Shown: positions 6,464-12,802, counted from the first letter of the stretch. The stretch is 12,802 bases of DNA from Candidatus Nealsoniibacteriota bacterium (GCA_016186525.1 JACPLM010000015.1:1-12802), one strand, 5' to 3'. Notes: generated by a model not told the origin, from the letters alone. Numbers and translations are program-made.

Positions 6464-7894
6464 ATGGCATATAAAACGACAATTGGTTTGGAAATTCACG
6501 CCGAACTCAAAACAAAAAGCAAGATGTTTTGCGATTGCCTTAATGATGTTAAAGAGCATCATCCCAATGTCAATATTTGCCCTATTTGCATGGGCCATCC
6601 TGGCGTTCTGCCGGTTATCAACGAAGAAGCAGTGAAGAAAGTTATTAAAACCGGCCTTGCTTTGGGCTGTAAAATTTCCGAGCGTTCAAAATTTGACAGA
6701 AAAAATTACTTTTATCCGGATCTTCCAAAGGGCTACCAAATTTCGCAATACGACCAGCCTTTATGCTCAACCGGAACCTTAAATGGGATAAAGATAAAAA
6801 GAGTACACTTGGAAGAAGATACCGGGAGATTGGTTCATCCCAAAGGAGCCGATTATTCTTTGGTTGATTTTAACCGAGCGGGAGTTCCTTTAATGGAACT
6901 AGTAACCGAACCCGAGCTTAGCTCGGCTAAAGAAGCCCGTTTATTTGCTGAAGAGCTGCAGCTAATTCTGCGCTACTTGGGGGTTTCTGACGCTGACATG
7001 GAAAAAGGCCAGATGAGAGTGGAAGCGAATATTTCTTTAAGTTCAACCAGCAAGCTGGGGACTAAAACTGAAATTAAAAATCTTAATTCTTTCAGGGCGG
7101 TGGAAAAGGCCTTAGATTATGAAATTGCCAGGCAGGCAGAAATTTTGAAAGACGGCAAAAAAGTCATTCAGGAAACGCGCGGTTGGGACGATGCAAAGGG
7201 GATAACGGTGAGCCAGCGGCTTAAAGAAGAGGCCAAGGATTACAGGTATTTTCCGGAGCCCGATTTGCCCGTCCTGCATTTTACCAATAAACAGATTAAA
7301 GAAATTATGAAGGAGATCCCGGAGATTCCCCAGCAAAGGAGAGAAAGATTAAAAAAAGAATACGGCCTCGGAGAAAAAGAAATAGAAATGTTTACGCAAA
7401 ATAAGGATTTTGGAGAGTATTTTGAAAAAGTTGTTTCAGAATTTGACCCGAAACTTCCAAAAGATGAAATTTCAAAACTTATCAAGCTGGCGTCTAACTA
7501 TTTAATAACTGATTTACAGGGGCTATTAAAAGGCGGCGGCGTTTCAGGAGAAGATTTTGCGATAACTCCGGAAAATTTCGCTGATTTCATTTCTCTAATC
7601 AATGATGGGAAAATTTCCAGCAAAATCGCTAAAATGGTTTTAGTCGAAATGTTTTCTGCGGGAGCCGACCCTTCGCATATCATCGAAGAAAAGGGTTTGT
7701 CTCAAATTGACGACCATGGCCTGATAGAAAACATTATTAAGGAAGTTATTTCCCAAAATCCGAATCCGGTTGCAGATTACAAGAAAGGCAAAGTCGCCTC
7801 TTTGCAATTTTTGGTGGGCCAAGTGATGTCAAAAACCAAAGGAAGGGCCAATCCCGAGAAAGTCCGCCAAATACTCTTGGCGCAGTTAAAATAG
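6464..7894 (+). CDS. gatB: Aspartyl/glutamyl-tRNA amidotransferase subunit B
   Basis: A 476-residue GatB, full length. GatB carries the kinase/transamidase half of GatCAB, which turns Glu-tRNA(Gln) or Asp-tRNA(Asn) into Gln- or Asn-tRNA. Signatures: TTIGLEIHAELKTKSKMFC, zinc cysteines in FCDC and CPICMGHPG, RKNYFYPDLPKGYQISQYD, DTGRL, DFNRAGVPLMELVTEP, KTEIKNLNSFRAVEKALDYE, RGWD and YRYFPEPDLP. The C-terminal tRNA-binding YqeY-like domain ends in VGQVMSKTKGRANPEKVRQIL. gatA and gatC are not adjacent. The ATG has no Shine-Dalgarno sequence; an ATG further upstream is not available. Its stop overlaps the miaA stop by 9 bases, tail to tail. Confidence 0.97.
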   Translation: MAYKTTIGLEIHAELKTKSKMFCDCLNDVKEHHPNVNICPICMGHPGVLPVINEEAVKKVIKTGLALGCKISERSKFDRKNYFYPDLPKGYQISQYDQPLCSTGTLNGIKIKRVHLEEDTGRLVHPKGADYSLVDFNRAGVPLMELVTEPELSSAKEARLFAEELQLILRYLGVSDADMEKGQMRVEANISLSSTSKLGTKTEIKNLNSFRAVEKALDYEIARQAEILKDGKKVIQETRGWDDAKGITVSQRLKEEAKDYRYFPEPDLPVLHFTNKQIKEIMKEIPEIPQQRRERLKKEYGLGEKEIEMFTQNKDFGEYFEKVVSEFDPKLPKDEISKLIKLASNYLITDLQGLLKGGGVSGEDFAITPENFADFISLINDGKISSKIAKMVLVEMFSAGADPSHIIEEKGLSQIDDHGLIENIIKEVISQNPNPVADYKKGKVASLQFLVGQVMSKTKGRANPEKVRQILLAQLK

Positions 7895-8803
7895 AAAATT
7901 TTTTACTAAAATTTCAGCTTTTTTGTAATCGTCAATCCAGCGGGTGCGCTTGTCCCTCTTAAACCAAGTCATTTGGCGTTTGGCGAAGTGCTCGATGTCT
8001 TTTTGGAGACCGGTCAAGAGGACTAAGAGAGCAGGTCTCTTACAGAGACCGGGTCTCTGTAAATCCTGCAAATACCGCGTCACCCACCGGTATTCCAAAC
8101 CGAATTCCTCTAATCTTTTCCAAGAAACTCCGTTTTTGTGAAGTTTTTTGACTTCTTCCATCATGCCAGCTTTCAGTCTTCTTAGGAGACGTTTTTTTAT
8201 CAGTTTTTTTAATTCCTCCGGATTTTTTTTAATGCCGATCAGTAATGCTGGATATGGCAGAGGATGCTTTCTAAAAGCCGGTACAGGTTTTTCTGTCTTA
8301 ATTACGATTTCCAGAGCCCTAATCAGTCTCCTGCGATTATATTTGTCTATATTTTTGGCTCTTCTCGGGTCAAGTTTTTCTAATTTCTTAAATAATTCTT
8401 CAGTGGTTAGTTTTTCGAGTTTCAATCTTAGGGCATAATCCGGCTTAACCTCTGGTATTAATAAACCGTCTATTAGGGCCTGAATGTAAAAACCGGTGCC
8501 GCCGCAAATGATAGGCACTTTATTTTTTTTGAAAATTTTATTTATGGCCTTTAGGGATAGTTTTCTATATTGCGCCACGGTAAATCTTTTTTTTGGCGAG
8601 GCAACATCCAAGAGGTGGTGGGGGACTCCCTGCATTTCCTTTTTGGTTATTTTCCCTGTCCCAATATCCATTCCTTTATAAACTTGCCTTGAGTCAGCCG
8701 AAATCACTTCGCCATTAAACTTTTTGGCGAGCTTTACAGCCAAGTCGCTTTTGCCTGAAGCAGTTTGTCCTAAAATAACGATGAGTTTTTTGGCCATTGA
8801 CAT
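7886..8803 (-). CDS. miaA: tRNA dimethylallyltransferase with an internal palindromic-repeat insert
   Basis: A 305-residue MiaA, which transfers a dimethylallyl group from DMAPP to N6 of A37 in tRNAs reading U-starting codons. Seen: P-loop GQTASGKS (12-19), SADSRQVYKGMDIGTGK (35-51), PHHLLDV (61-67), CGGTGFYIQAL (100-110), NRRRLIRALE (156-165) and the C-terminal KRQMTWFKRD (275-284). Between RYLQ and LQKDIEHFAKRQ the family has about ten residues; here there are about nineteen (247-265), encoded by a palindromic repeat. The insert keeps the frame, and the flanks are normal, so the enzyme is probably active. The start is either ATG (8803 or 8797). It diverges from the small 8860 gene, whose -35 box overlaps these start codons. 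Confidence 0.95.
   Translation of the reverse strand: MSMAKKLIVILGQTASGKSDLAVKLAKKFNGEVISADSRQVYKGMDIGTGKITKKEMQGVPHHLLDVASPKKRFTVAQYRKLSLKAINKIFKKNKVPIICGGTGFYIQALIDGLLIPEVKPDYALRLKLEKLTTEELFKKLEKLDPRRAKNIDKYNRRRLIRALEIVIKTEKPVPAFRKHPLPYPALLIGIKKNPEELKKLIKKRLLRRLKAGMMEEVKKLHKNGVSWKRLEEFGLEYRWVTRYLQDLQRPGLCKRPALLVLLTGLQKDIEHFAKRQMTWFKRDKRTRWIDDYKKAEILVKNFLF
8005..8061. repeat. Palindromic repeat element inside miaA
   Basis: Contains four GACC/GGTC-bearing segments. Bases 8041-8050 and 8052-8061 are perfect 10-base complements around one base, with core GAGACC-G-GGTCTC (8045-8057). An alternative hairpin pairs GGTCTCT (8034-8040) with AGAGACC (8044-8050). GACTAAGAG at 8021-8029 is shared with the element in miaB, in the same orientation. 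It encodes residues about 247-265 of MiaA, a place where other MiaA proteins have a shorter loop. The outer edges are uncertain. Confidence 0.65.
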
Positions 8804-8824
8804 TTTTTAAAAAAGAGTTAATAT
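8797..8824 (+). promoter_or_regulatory. Promoter of the small 8860 gene
   Basis: Perfect -35 TTGACA (8797-8802), 16-base spacer, -10-like TAATAT (8819-8824). TATGCT (8822-8827) is an alternative -10. Expected start near 8831, leaving a leader of about 30 bases that holds the ribosome binding site. The -35 overlaps both possible miaA start codons on the other strand. Confidence 0.5.
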
Positions 8825-8847
8825 GCTTTGTGGATCGAATAAAGGAA

Positions 8848-8855
8848 AGGAGGTG
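8848..8855 (+). promoter_or_regulatory. Very strong ribosome binding site of the 8860 gene
   Basis: AGGAGGTG, complementary to the 16S anti-Shine-Dalgarno tail, with suitable spacing to the ATG at 8860. It decides the start: an in-frame ATG at 8797 overlaps miaA and the -35 box and has no such site. Confidence 0.8.
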
Positions 8856-8859
8856 CGTA

Positions 8860-9216
8860 ATGCCTAAGACCTATTTCTCTGTAAAATACCTTAATCCCGA
8901 CTATCCAGACGAGATTTGGGCTGCGGATTGGGCTTTTCTCGGGCGCAAGGAGTGGAGTTTATCGTATTCTGTAAAAGATATGATGAGATGGACAGCCGCT
9001 CATGGGTTTAACGAATTAGCGCGTTCGGCAATTCTTGAAAAGTTTGGACTTTCATCGCGGAAAGACAGATACTCAGAGCCCAGGGTTTTTCAAATGAGTC
9101 CAGCTGAATTAATAGAAGAGAGAAGGAAGATGGAGAGAGAGCATGGTTTACCTCGCCTGGAAGTAGTTTCTGATAATATTTGCAATGATCCGCCCAAAGC
9201 AGAGGAATTCGATTAA
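8860..9216 (+). CDS. Small soluble protein of unknown function
   Basis: 118 residues, starting MPKTYFSVKYLNPDYPDEIW. I do not recognise the family. The first 45 residues are rich in Trp, Tyr and Asp (DEIWAADWAFLGRKEWSLSY); a helical middle follows (DMMRWTAAHGFNELARSAIL), then a charged helix (SPAELIEERRKMEREHG) and an acidic tail. No signal peptide, membrane helix or clear metal motif is seen. The gene has all its own signals: a good promoter, the best Shine-Dalgarno sequence in the window, and a terminator whose stem starts at its stop codon. It lies on the opposite strand between miaA and miaB, so it is transcribed alone. Its signals resemble those of the 5054 gene but the proteins are unrelated. 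Confidence 0.7.
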   Translation: MPKTYFSVKYLNPDYPDEIWAADWAFLGRKEWSLSYSVKDMMRWTAAHGFNELARSAILEKFGLSSRKDRYSEPRVFQMSPAELIEERRKMEREHGLPRLEVVSDNICNDPPKAEEFD

Positions 9217-9236
9217 GGGAGCTTAGCTCCCTTTTT
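9215..9236 (+). terminator. Terminator of the 8860 gene, built into the 3' end of miaB
   Basis: AAGGGAGC (9215-9222), loop TTA, GCTCCCTT (9226-9233), then T-rich bases to 9240. The stem begins within the TAA stop of the + gene, and the loop is the stop codon (TAA on the minus strand) of miaB, whose last residues Lys-Gly-Ser are encoded by the stem. The T tract is good only on the + strand. Confidence 0.75.
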
Positions 9237-10245
9237 GTTTTGCCAATACTTCCATCAGTATTTTTTCCCTTCGTTTTTTTTCTTTGAAGGGCACATTATC
9301 TTTCAATAAAAAGGCGGCAGTTCCCGGCCTTGGAGAGTATTTGGAAATATAGGCGATGTTAAATCTTATCTCCTTGAATAATTTTAAGGTATTCTCAAAT
9401 TGTTTTTTTGTTTCCCCCGGGAAACCCACAATAACGTCGGTAGATAAATTAATGTTTGGGATTTCCTCCCTTATTTTTTTAACCAAATTTTTATACTCTT
9501 TTACAGTATAACGCCTATTCATTCTTTTTAAAATTTTGTCGTCGCCTGACTGCACGGGCAGATTAAGATATTTTGCCACTTTTTGGCATTTTGCCATAGT
9601 ATCAATCAGTTCGTTAGAAAAGTCAGCAGGATTGGGAGAGCTAAATCTTATTTCAAAGTCGCCGGCTATTTCGTTTAAAATCTTTAACAGTTTGGCAAAG
9701 TTGATCAAATGACTAGAGGGGGATTGGTAATCATTGACATTCTGGCCCAAGAGCCAGATTTCTTCAATCCCAGCTTTCACCGTTTTTTTTACTTCATTTA
9801 AGATGTCTTTATGGCTGCGGCAGACTAACGGCCCCCGAGTATGGGGGACTACACAGTAAGTGCAGAAATTATTGCAGCCATTCGAAATTCGCACAAATTG
9901 ACTAAGAGGGCTGAGAGACCCGGTTTCCTCGGGAGACCAGGTCTCAACACCGCCGATTTCGTCGAACATTCCTCTAAATTTTGCCTTATCTTTTTTTAAG
10001 ATGCAGCCAGTCAGTACAGTTTTTAGTTTACAGTTTTTATTTTTTAGTTGGCTGAATTTTTGGTTCAAGCCCAAAACTCTATCTACTGCCGATTGCCTTA
10101 CCGAGCACATATTAACCACGACTAAATTTGCCTCCTTGATATTTGGAGTAGATTTATATCCTTTATTTTTGAGTTCTTGGGCGATTCTTTCGGAGTCCGC
10201 TTTATTCATTTGGCAGCCAAAAGTAATGATGTGGCATTTCTTCAT
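9223..10245 (-). CDS. miaB: tRNA-2-methylthio-N6-dimethylallyladenosine synthase, TRAM-less and with a repeat insert
   Basis: A 340-residue MiaB, the radical SAM enzyme that adds a methylthio group to C2 of i6A37, the product of MiaA. N-terminal cluster cysteines: C11 (GCQMN), C47 (NMCSVR) and C81 (TGC). Radical SAM motif: CNNFCTYC (C124, C128, C131), then VVPHTRG, WLLGQNVNDY, RFSSPNP, LPVQSGDDKILKRMNRRYT and DVIVGFPGET. Usual MiaB proteins are about 430-475 residues. This one is short for two reasons: the linker between C81 and C124 is about 42 residues and partly replaced by repeat-coded sequence (101-116), and the protein ends after YSPRPGTAA plus about 30 residues, so the C-terminal TRAM RNA-binding domain is absent. 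A related MtaB is less likely given GQNVNDY. It has no Shine-Dalgarno sequence. Confidence 0.9.
   Translation of the reverse strand: MKKCHIITFGCQMNKADSERIAQELKNKGYKSTPNIKEANLVVVNMCSVRQSAVDRVLGLNQKFSQLKNKNCKLKTVLTGCILKKDKAKFRGMFDEIGGVETWSPEETGSLSPLSQFVRISNGCNNFCTYCVVPHTRGPLVCRSHKDILNEVKKTVKAGIEEIWLLGQNVNDYQSPSSHLINFAKLLKILNEIAGDFEIRFSSPNPADFSNELIDTMAKCQKVAKYLNLPVQSGDDKILKRMNRRYTVKEYKNLVKKIREEIPNINLSTDVIVGFPGETKKQFENTLKLFKEIRFNIAYISKYSPRPGTAAFLLKDNVPFKEKKRREKILMEVLAKQKGS
9900..9945. repeat. Palindromic repeat element inside miaB
   Basis: Begins GACTAAGAGGGCTG, matching 12 of 14 bases of the element in miaA (8021-8034) in the same orientation, and ends in the palindrome GAGACC-A-GGTCTC (9933-9945). 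A further GAGACC at 9915-9920 and a CCCG/CGGG pair (9919-9922, 9930-9933) give extra hairpins. The distance from GACTAAGAG to the palindrome is 9 bases longer than in miaA. It codes for MiaB residues 101-116 in a linker outside the catalytic core. Confidence 0.6.
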
Positions 10246-10252
10246 ACAGTTG

Positions 10253-10258
10253 ATTCTA
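10253..10258 (-). promoter_or_regulatory. -10 box of a near-leaderless miaB promoter
   Basis: On the minus strand TAGAATCAACTGTATG: TAGAAT ends seven bases before the miaB ATG, so +1 would fall one base before it or on it. It lies immediately after the T tract of the upstream operon's terminator; no good -35 is seen. gatB has the same TAGAATCAA string at the same place. Confidence 0.4.
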
Positions 10259-10261
10259 CAA

Positions 10262-10288
10262 TAAAAAAACGGCCCCGAAAAGGGGCCG
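10262..10288 (-). terminator. Strong terminator of the thrS-membrane protein operon
   Basis: CGGCCCC (10270-10276), loop GAAAA, GGGGCCG (10282-10288). Read on the minus strand, the all-GC 7-bp stem is followed by seven T. It starts just after the stop of the membrane protein gene and insulates miaB. Confidence 0.9.
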
Positions 10289-10294
10289 CAGGCT

Positions 10295-11872
10295 TTAATG
10301 AATTTCCTCTTTTTTCTCTTTAAGGAAAGACCGCCACTGCTCTAAGAATTCCACAAAAACCTGAAAAGGCATGTCCAGCAGGGAGTTGAATAAAACCGCC
10401 ACGGCGTTGTATTTCCGCCACTGGTTGGAAAGCCATTTTCCTACCTGAATAATCGGCAGAGAGAAAAGATCAATAAAAATATATAATAATCCTTCTTTAT
10501 CTTTTTCTATTTTAAGTTCTTTAGCTCTCTGGCGTATTTTTACTCCGGCAAAAGATATCAGAGAGATAAACATCAAGAAAATGGCGATGGAAATCAAGCT
10601 GAAACTTAATTTTCTCAATCCCCAAACAATCGTGCCGAAAGAAGCGACAAAGCTTAGAAGATATATGAATGCGATAATCGAATTAAGGACAAGCCCTCTT
10701 TTCATGCTAGGCTTTACTTCATAAACATCTTTTCTTTCTCTTTCATAGATTATTTTGATTACTTCCATAACAACCATTTCTTCATTTTGCCTGGATGGCG
10801 GCCTGATGCTTAGAACCAGGAAAATCATTAAAAGGGACGGGATAACAATGTTTATTCCTAAATTTATATTTGAAAATTCTCCCGTAATATATTTGTCAAA
10901 AGGCACTTCTATTATAAAAGCCACCAGCATTTTAGAAACCAATATCGACATTGTGCTGTAAAAGGCGGCTCTTCTTAATCTGCCCCTCACTTTTTTTAAT
11001 CTTTCTTTATAGGCAGCTCTGATTTTATTTTCCAGCATACTCGCATTTTCCAAATTGTTCTTTGCCAAAGAGGGTTCGGCCGCAACAATATCATCCAATA
11101 TCAAATAGGCGGTATCGTATCTTTCGCAAACTGCATAAAACTTTTCTGCCAGAGGATGGCTTAAGTGCGTTTCTAATTTCTCCCAGATAAAATAGATATT
11201 TTTCGTGATTTCTTCCAGTTTTTCCTGAGGAAGATTGGCCCAATCCGGGTACCATTTTTTCAATAGATTGTAGGCAATAAGCGAAAAATCAAGCTTGAAT
11301 AGCGCTTTCTGAATGGCGATATAGATTTGGATTCTTTTTTCCTCCGGGCTGATTTTTGCTTCAATTCTTTCTTCCATCAATTCTGCCATAAAATCCATTA
11401 AGGCCTCTTCTTTGATGGGGGGAGCTAAAATTCCCTCTGTCTCACAGGCGGCAATTCCCGAAAGCCAATCGTAAAGATTCATCTGCAGTTTTTCTTTAGG
11501 CGGCTTAGGGGCGTTGTCTAAGATATAGAGGTATTTATCAATTGATTTTTGGATTTCAGCAATTTTTGATTCAGGTATGGCGTCATTGGGGAAGTGTCCG
11601 CCGCGGATTAATTCGTGGACAAGGGGCTCGGAAATATCTTTTCCGTCTCTTCTTAAAAATAACCGTCTTTTTAAAACTCTCTCTATGGCTGTTTTCCTCA
11701 ATAAGTGCTCTTCTCTCCAATCAATAACGCCCCGCATTTTTTCATAAAATTTGGCTACCTTGCTGGCCACCTCATCTACGTGGATTTTCACTTCTCCTTC
11801 CGCTCCCTGCGAGCGAAACCATGTTTGATATATACTTATTAATCGTTGAGTGTTTTGCGATAGTTGAGCCAT
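10295..11872 (-). CDS. Large four-helix membrane protein, function unknown
   Basis: 525 residues with no recognised family. The first 300 residues are soluble, highly charged and probably all-helical (for example EEKLEEITKNIYFIWEKLE), with no catalytic motif that I can see. Four hydrophobic stretches follow at about 303-322, 337-356, 393-417 and 421-443, in two hairpins separated by a charged segment (359-390). The C-terminal 80 residues are amphipathic, with several aromatic residues, and end KEKKEEIH. There is no signal peptide. The ATG lies 4 bases after the thrS stop, so the two genes are cotranscribed. The layout suggests a cytoplasmic N-terminal module anchored to the membrane. A link to translation is suggested only by position. 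Confidence 0.8.
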   Translation of the reverse strand: MAQLSQNTQRLISIYQTWFRSQGAEGEVKIHVDEVASKVAKFYEKMRGVIDWREEHLLRKTAIERVLKRRLFLRRDGKDISEPLVHELIRGGHFPNDAIPESKIAEIQKSIDKYLYILDNAPKPPKEKLQMNLYDWLSGIAACETEGILAPPIKEEALMDFMAELMEERIEAKISPEEKRIQIYIAIQKALFKLDFSLIAYNLLKKWYPDWANLPQEKLEEITKNIYFIWEKLETHLSHPLAEKFYAVCERYDTAYLILDDIVAAEPSLAKNNLENASMLENKIRAAYKERLKKVRGRLRRAAFYSTMSILVSKMLVAFIIEVPFDKYITGEFSNINLGINIVIPSLLMIFLVLSIRPPSRQNEEMVVMEVIKIIYERERKDVYEVKPSMKRGLVLNSIIAFIYLLSFVASFGTIVWGLRKLSFSLISIAIFLMFISLISFAGVKIRQRAKELKIEKDKEGLLYIFIDLFSLPIIQVGKWLSNQWRKYNAVAVLFNSLLDMPFQVFVEFLEQWRSFLKEKKEEIH

Positions 11873-11876
11873 AATA

Positions 11877-12802
11877 TTATTCCATTTTAACTCTTTCTAA
11901 AAATTCATTCAATTTCATATTGCCCAAGTTTCCCTTGCCTCTTTCTCTGACGCTGATTTCCCCGGATTCCGATTCTTTGTCTCCCACTATGATAAGATAG
12001 GGGATTTTTTGCAATTCTCCCTCCCTTATTTTTTTGGACATGGTTTCATTTTCACCGCTAATTTCAACCCTAATAGAGCCAAGCTGCTCTTTGATTTTTT
12101 GGGCGTATTCTAAGTGCCTGTCGGCAATCGGTATTATCAAGCACTGGACAGGGCTCAGCCAAAATGGCAGGGCTCCCGCATAGTGCTCAAGCAGGAAAGC
12201 CATGGTTCTTTCTATGGCGCCTATGGAAGAGCGGTGTATGACGATGGGCTCTTTTTCTTTGCCGTCTTTGTCTATATAGCTAAGCTTGAAGCGTTTGGGC
12301 ATGACAAAATCGTATTGTATAGTAAAGGCGGTATCTTCCTTGCCGGCAAAGTTTTTCATTTGAATGTCGATTTTAGGGCCGTAAAAAGCAGCTTCTTTTT
12401 CAGCTTCAAAAAAAGGAGATTGCCTGCCCATTAAAACTTTCCTCAAGGCATTTTCGGCAAAACTCCAGGCCTCGTCATCTTTATAGTATTTTTTGGAATT
12501 TTTTCTATCGCCCAAAGATAATCGGTAGCGAAAGTTTACCCCCATTTTCAGGCCCAAGGCGGAAGCTACGTGTTCTATTAAATCCATAACTTTGTTTATT
12601 TCATTATTGGCCTCTTCTTTTTGGCAAATAATATGGGCGTCAGCTAAGCAAAAACTTCTGACTCTGATCAGCCCTGTTAATTCTCCAGATTTTTCGTACC
12701 TGAATTGTTTTGCCAGTTCAGCGATTCTGAAAGGCAATTCTTTGTATGACCTCGGCCGGCTGGCATAAAGCTGGAAATGATGGGGGCAGGTCATGGGGCG
12801 TA
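11877..12802 (-). CDS. thrS: Threonyl-tRNA synthetase, C-terminal two thirds (5' partial)
   Basis: About 308 residues are visible; the gene continues past the window edge, and codons for Arg-Pro precede the first visible Met, so that Met (RPMTCPHHFQLY) is internal. Class II catalytic features of ThrRS: the zinc-ligand Cys in MTCPHH, ELPFRIAELAKQFRYEKSGELTGLIRVRSF (motif 2 region), YGPKIDIQMKN, FTIQYDF and VIHRSSIGAIERTMAFLLEHYAG (motif 3). The C-terminal anticodon-binding domain runs from LPFWLSPVQCLIIPI to the end, with SGENETMSKKIREGE, IPYLIIVGDKE and SVRERG. It charges tRNA-Thr. The editing and TGS domains, if present, lie outside. The membrane protein gene follows after 4 bases. Confidence 0.97.
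   Translation of the reverse strand, partial: RPMTCPHHFQLYASRPRSYKELPFRIAELAKQFRYEKSGELTGLIRVRSFCLADAHIICQKEEANNEINKVMDLIEHVASALGLKMGVNFRYRLSLGDRKNSKKYYKDDEAWSFAENALRKVLMGRQSPFFEAEKEAAFYGPKIDIQMKNFAGKEDTAFTIQYDFVMPKRFKLSYIDKDGKEKEPIVIHRSSIGAIERTMAFLLEHYAGALPFWLSPVQCLIIPIADRHLEYAQKIKEQLGSIRVEISGENETMSKKIREGELQKIPYLIIVGDKESESGEISVRERGKGNLGNMKLNEFLERVKME

Noticed and set aside
6429..6482. Longer N-terminus of the kinase/deoxyribosyltransferase-like protein from 6482
   Set aside because: It would cover the gatB start and both promoters; the extra 18 residues precede a P-loop that normally lies at the very N-terminus.
7896..7915. A/T-only inverted repeat after gatB as a terminator
   Set aside because: The stem is only A-T pairs and lies inside the miaA 3' coding end; too weak to call.
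8041..8061. The perfect palindrome in miaA as a transcription terminator
   Set aside because: It has no T tract on either strand and lies inside an open reading frame whose conserved C-terminus continues beyond it.
8797..8859. Longer N-terminus of the 8860 protein
   Set aside because: The ATG at 8797 coincides with the -35 box and miaA start; the ATG at 8860 has a near-perfect ribosome site.
9216..9300. MiaB shortened by a frameshift
   Set aside because: No TRAM-like coding sequence is found beyond the stop in any frame of the minus strand; the DNA there codes for the opposing gene.
1..12802. CRISPR array, tRNA or rRNA genes, transposase or prophage module
   Set aside because: No regularly spaced repeats, no tRNA cloverleaf or rRNA sequence, and no recombinase or transposase motif was seen on either strand.

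Overview
This window looks like a piece of a Candidate Phyla Radiation (Patescibacteria) genome, perhaps a Parcubacteria-type lineage. The reasons are very tight gene packing (no gene-free stretch near 300 bases), moderate-to-low GC with A/T-rich codons, several core genes with no Shine-Dalgarno sequence, and a thymidylate synthase carrying an MtrA-like N-terminal domain. UGA is used as an ordinary stop (ends of rplK and of the 5054 gene), so the code looks standard. The lineage is an inference from gene content, not from a marker-gene search.

Region 1 (1-5380, + strand) is one compact cluster: the 3' end of nusG, a cobalamin-type radical SAM protein, rplK (L11), then four genes that together make and activate dTMP: a dCMP deaminase (dCMP to dUMP), dut (dUTP to dUMP), tmk (dTMP to dTDP) and a fused thymidylate synthase (dUMP to dTMP). 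A small unrecognised protein with a strong ribosome binding site follows, and a perfect 12-bp stem closes the cluster as a two-way terminator. rplA, which normally follows rplK, is absent here.

Region 2 (5382-7894) has two divergent genes with about 35 bp between their starts: on the minus strand a P-loop kinase-like domain joined to a nucleoside 2-deoxyribosyltransferase-like domain, and on the plus strand gatB for the tRNA amidotransferase. gatB meets miaA tail to tail with a 9-bp overlap.

Region 3 (7886-10258) holds miaA and miaB, the two enzymes that act in sequence on tRNA A37. Between them on the opposite strand lies a short unrecognised gene with its own promoter, ribosome binding site and terminator. 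Both mia genes carry an in-frame insert of a related palindromic DNA element, sharing GACTAAGAG and GAGACCNGGTCTC and read in different frames. This is the most striking undescribed-looking feature of the window. MiaB also ends before any TRAM domain.

Region 4 (10263-12802, minus strand) is thrS (5' end outside the window) followed after 4 bases by a large unrecognised four-helix membrane protein, ended by a strong GC-rich terminator. Several core genes (rplK, dut, gatB, miaB) have a -10-like hexamer ending six or seven bases before the ATG, which would give leaderless mRNAs, while the dCMP deaminase and the two small unrecognised genes have clear Shine-Dalgarno sequences.
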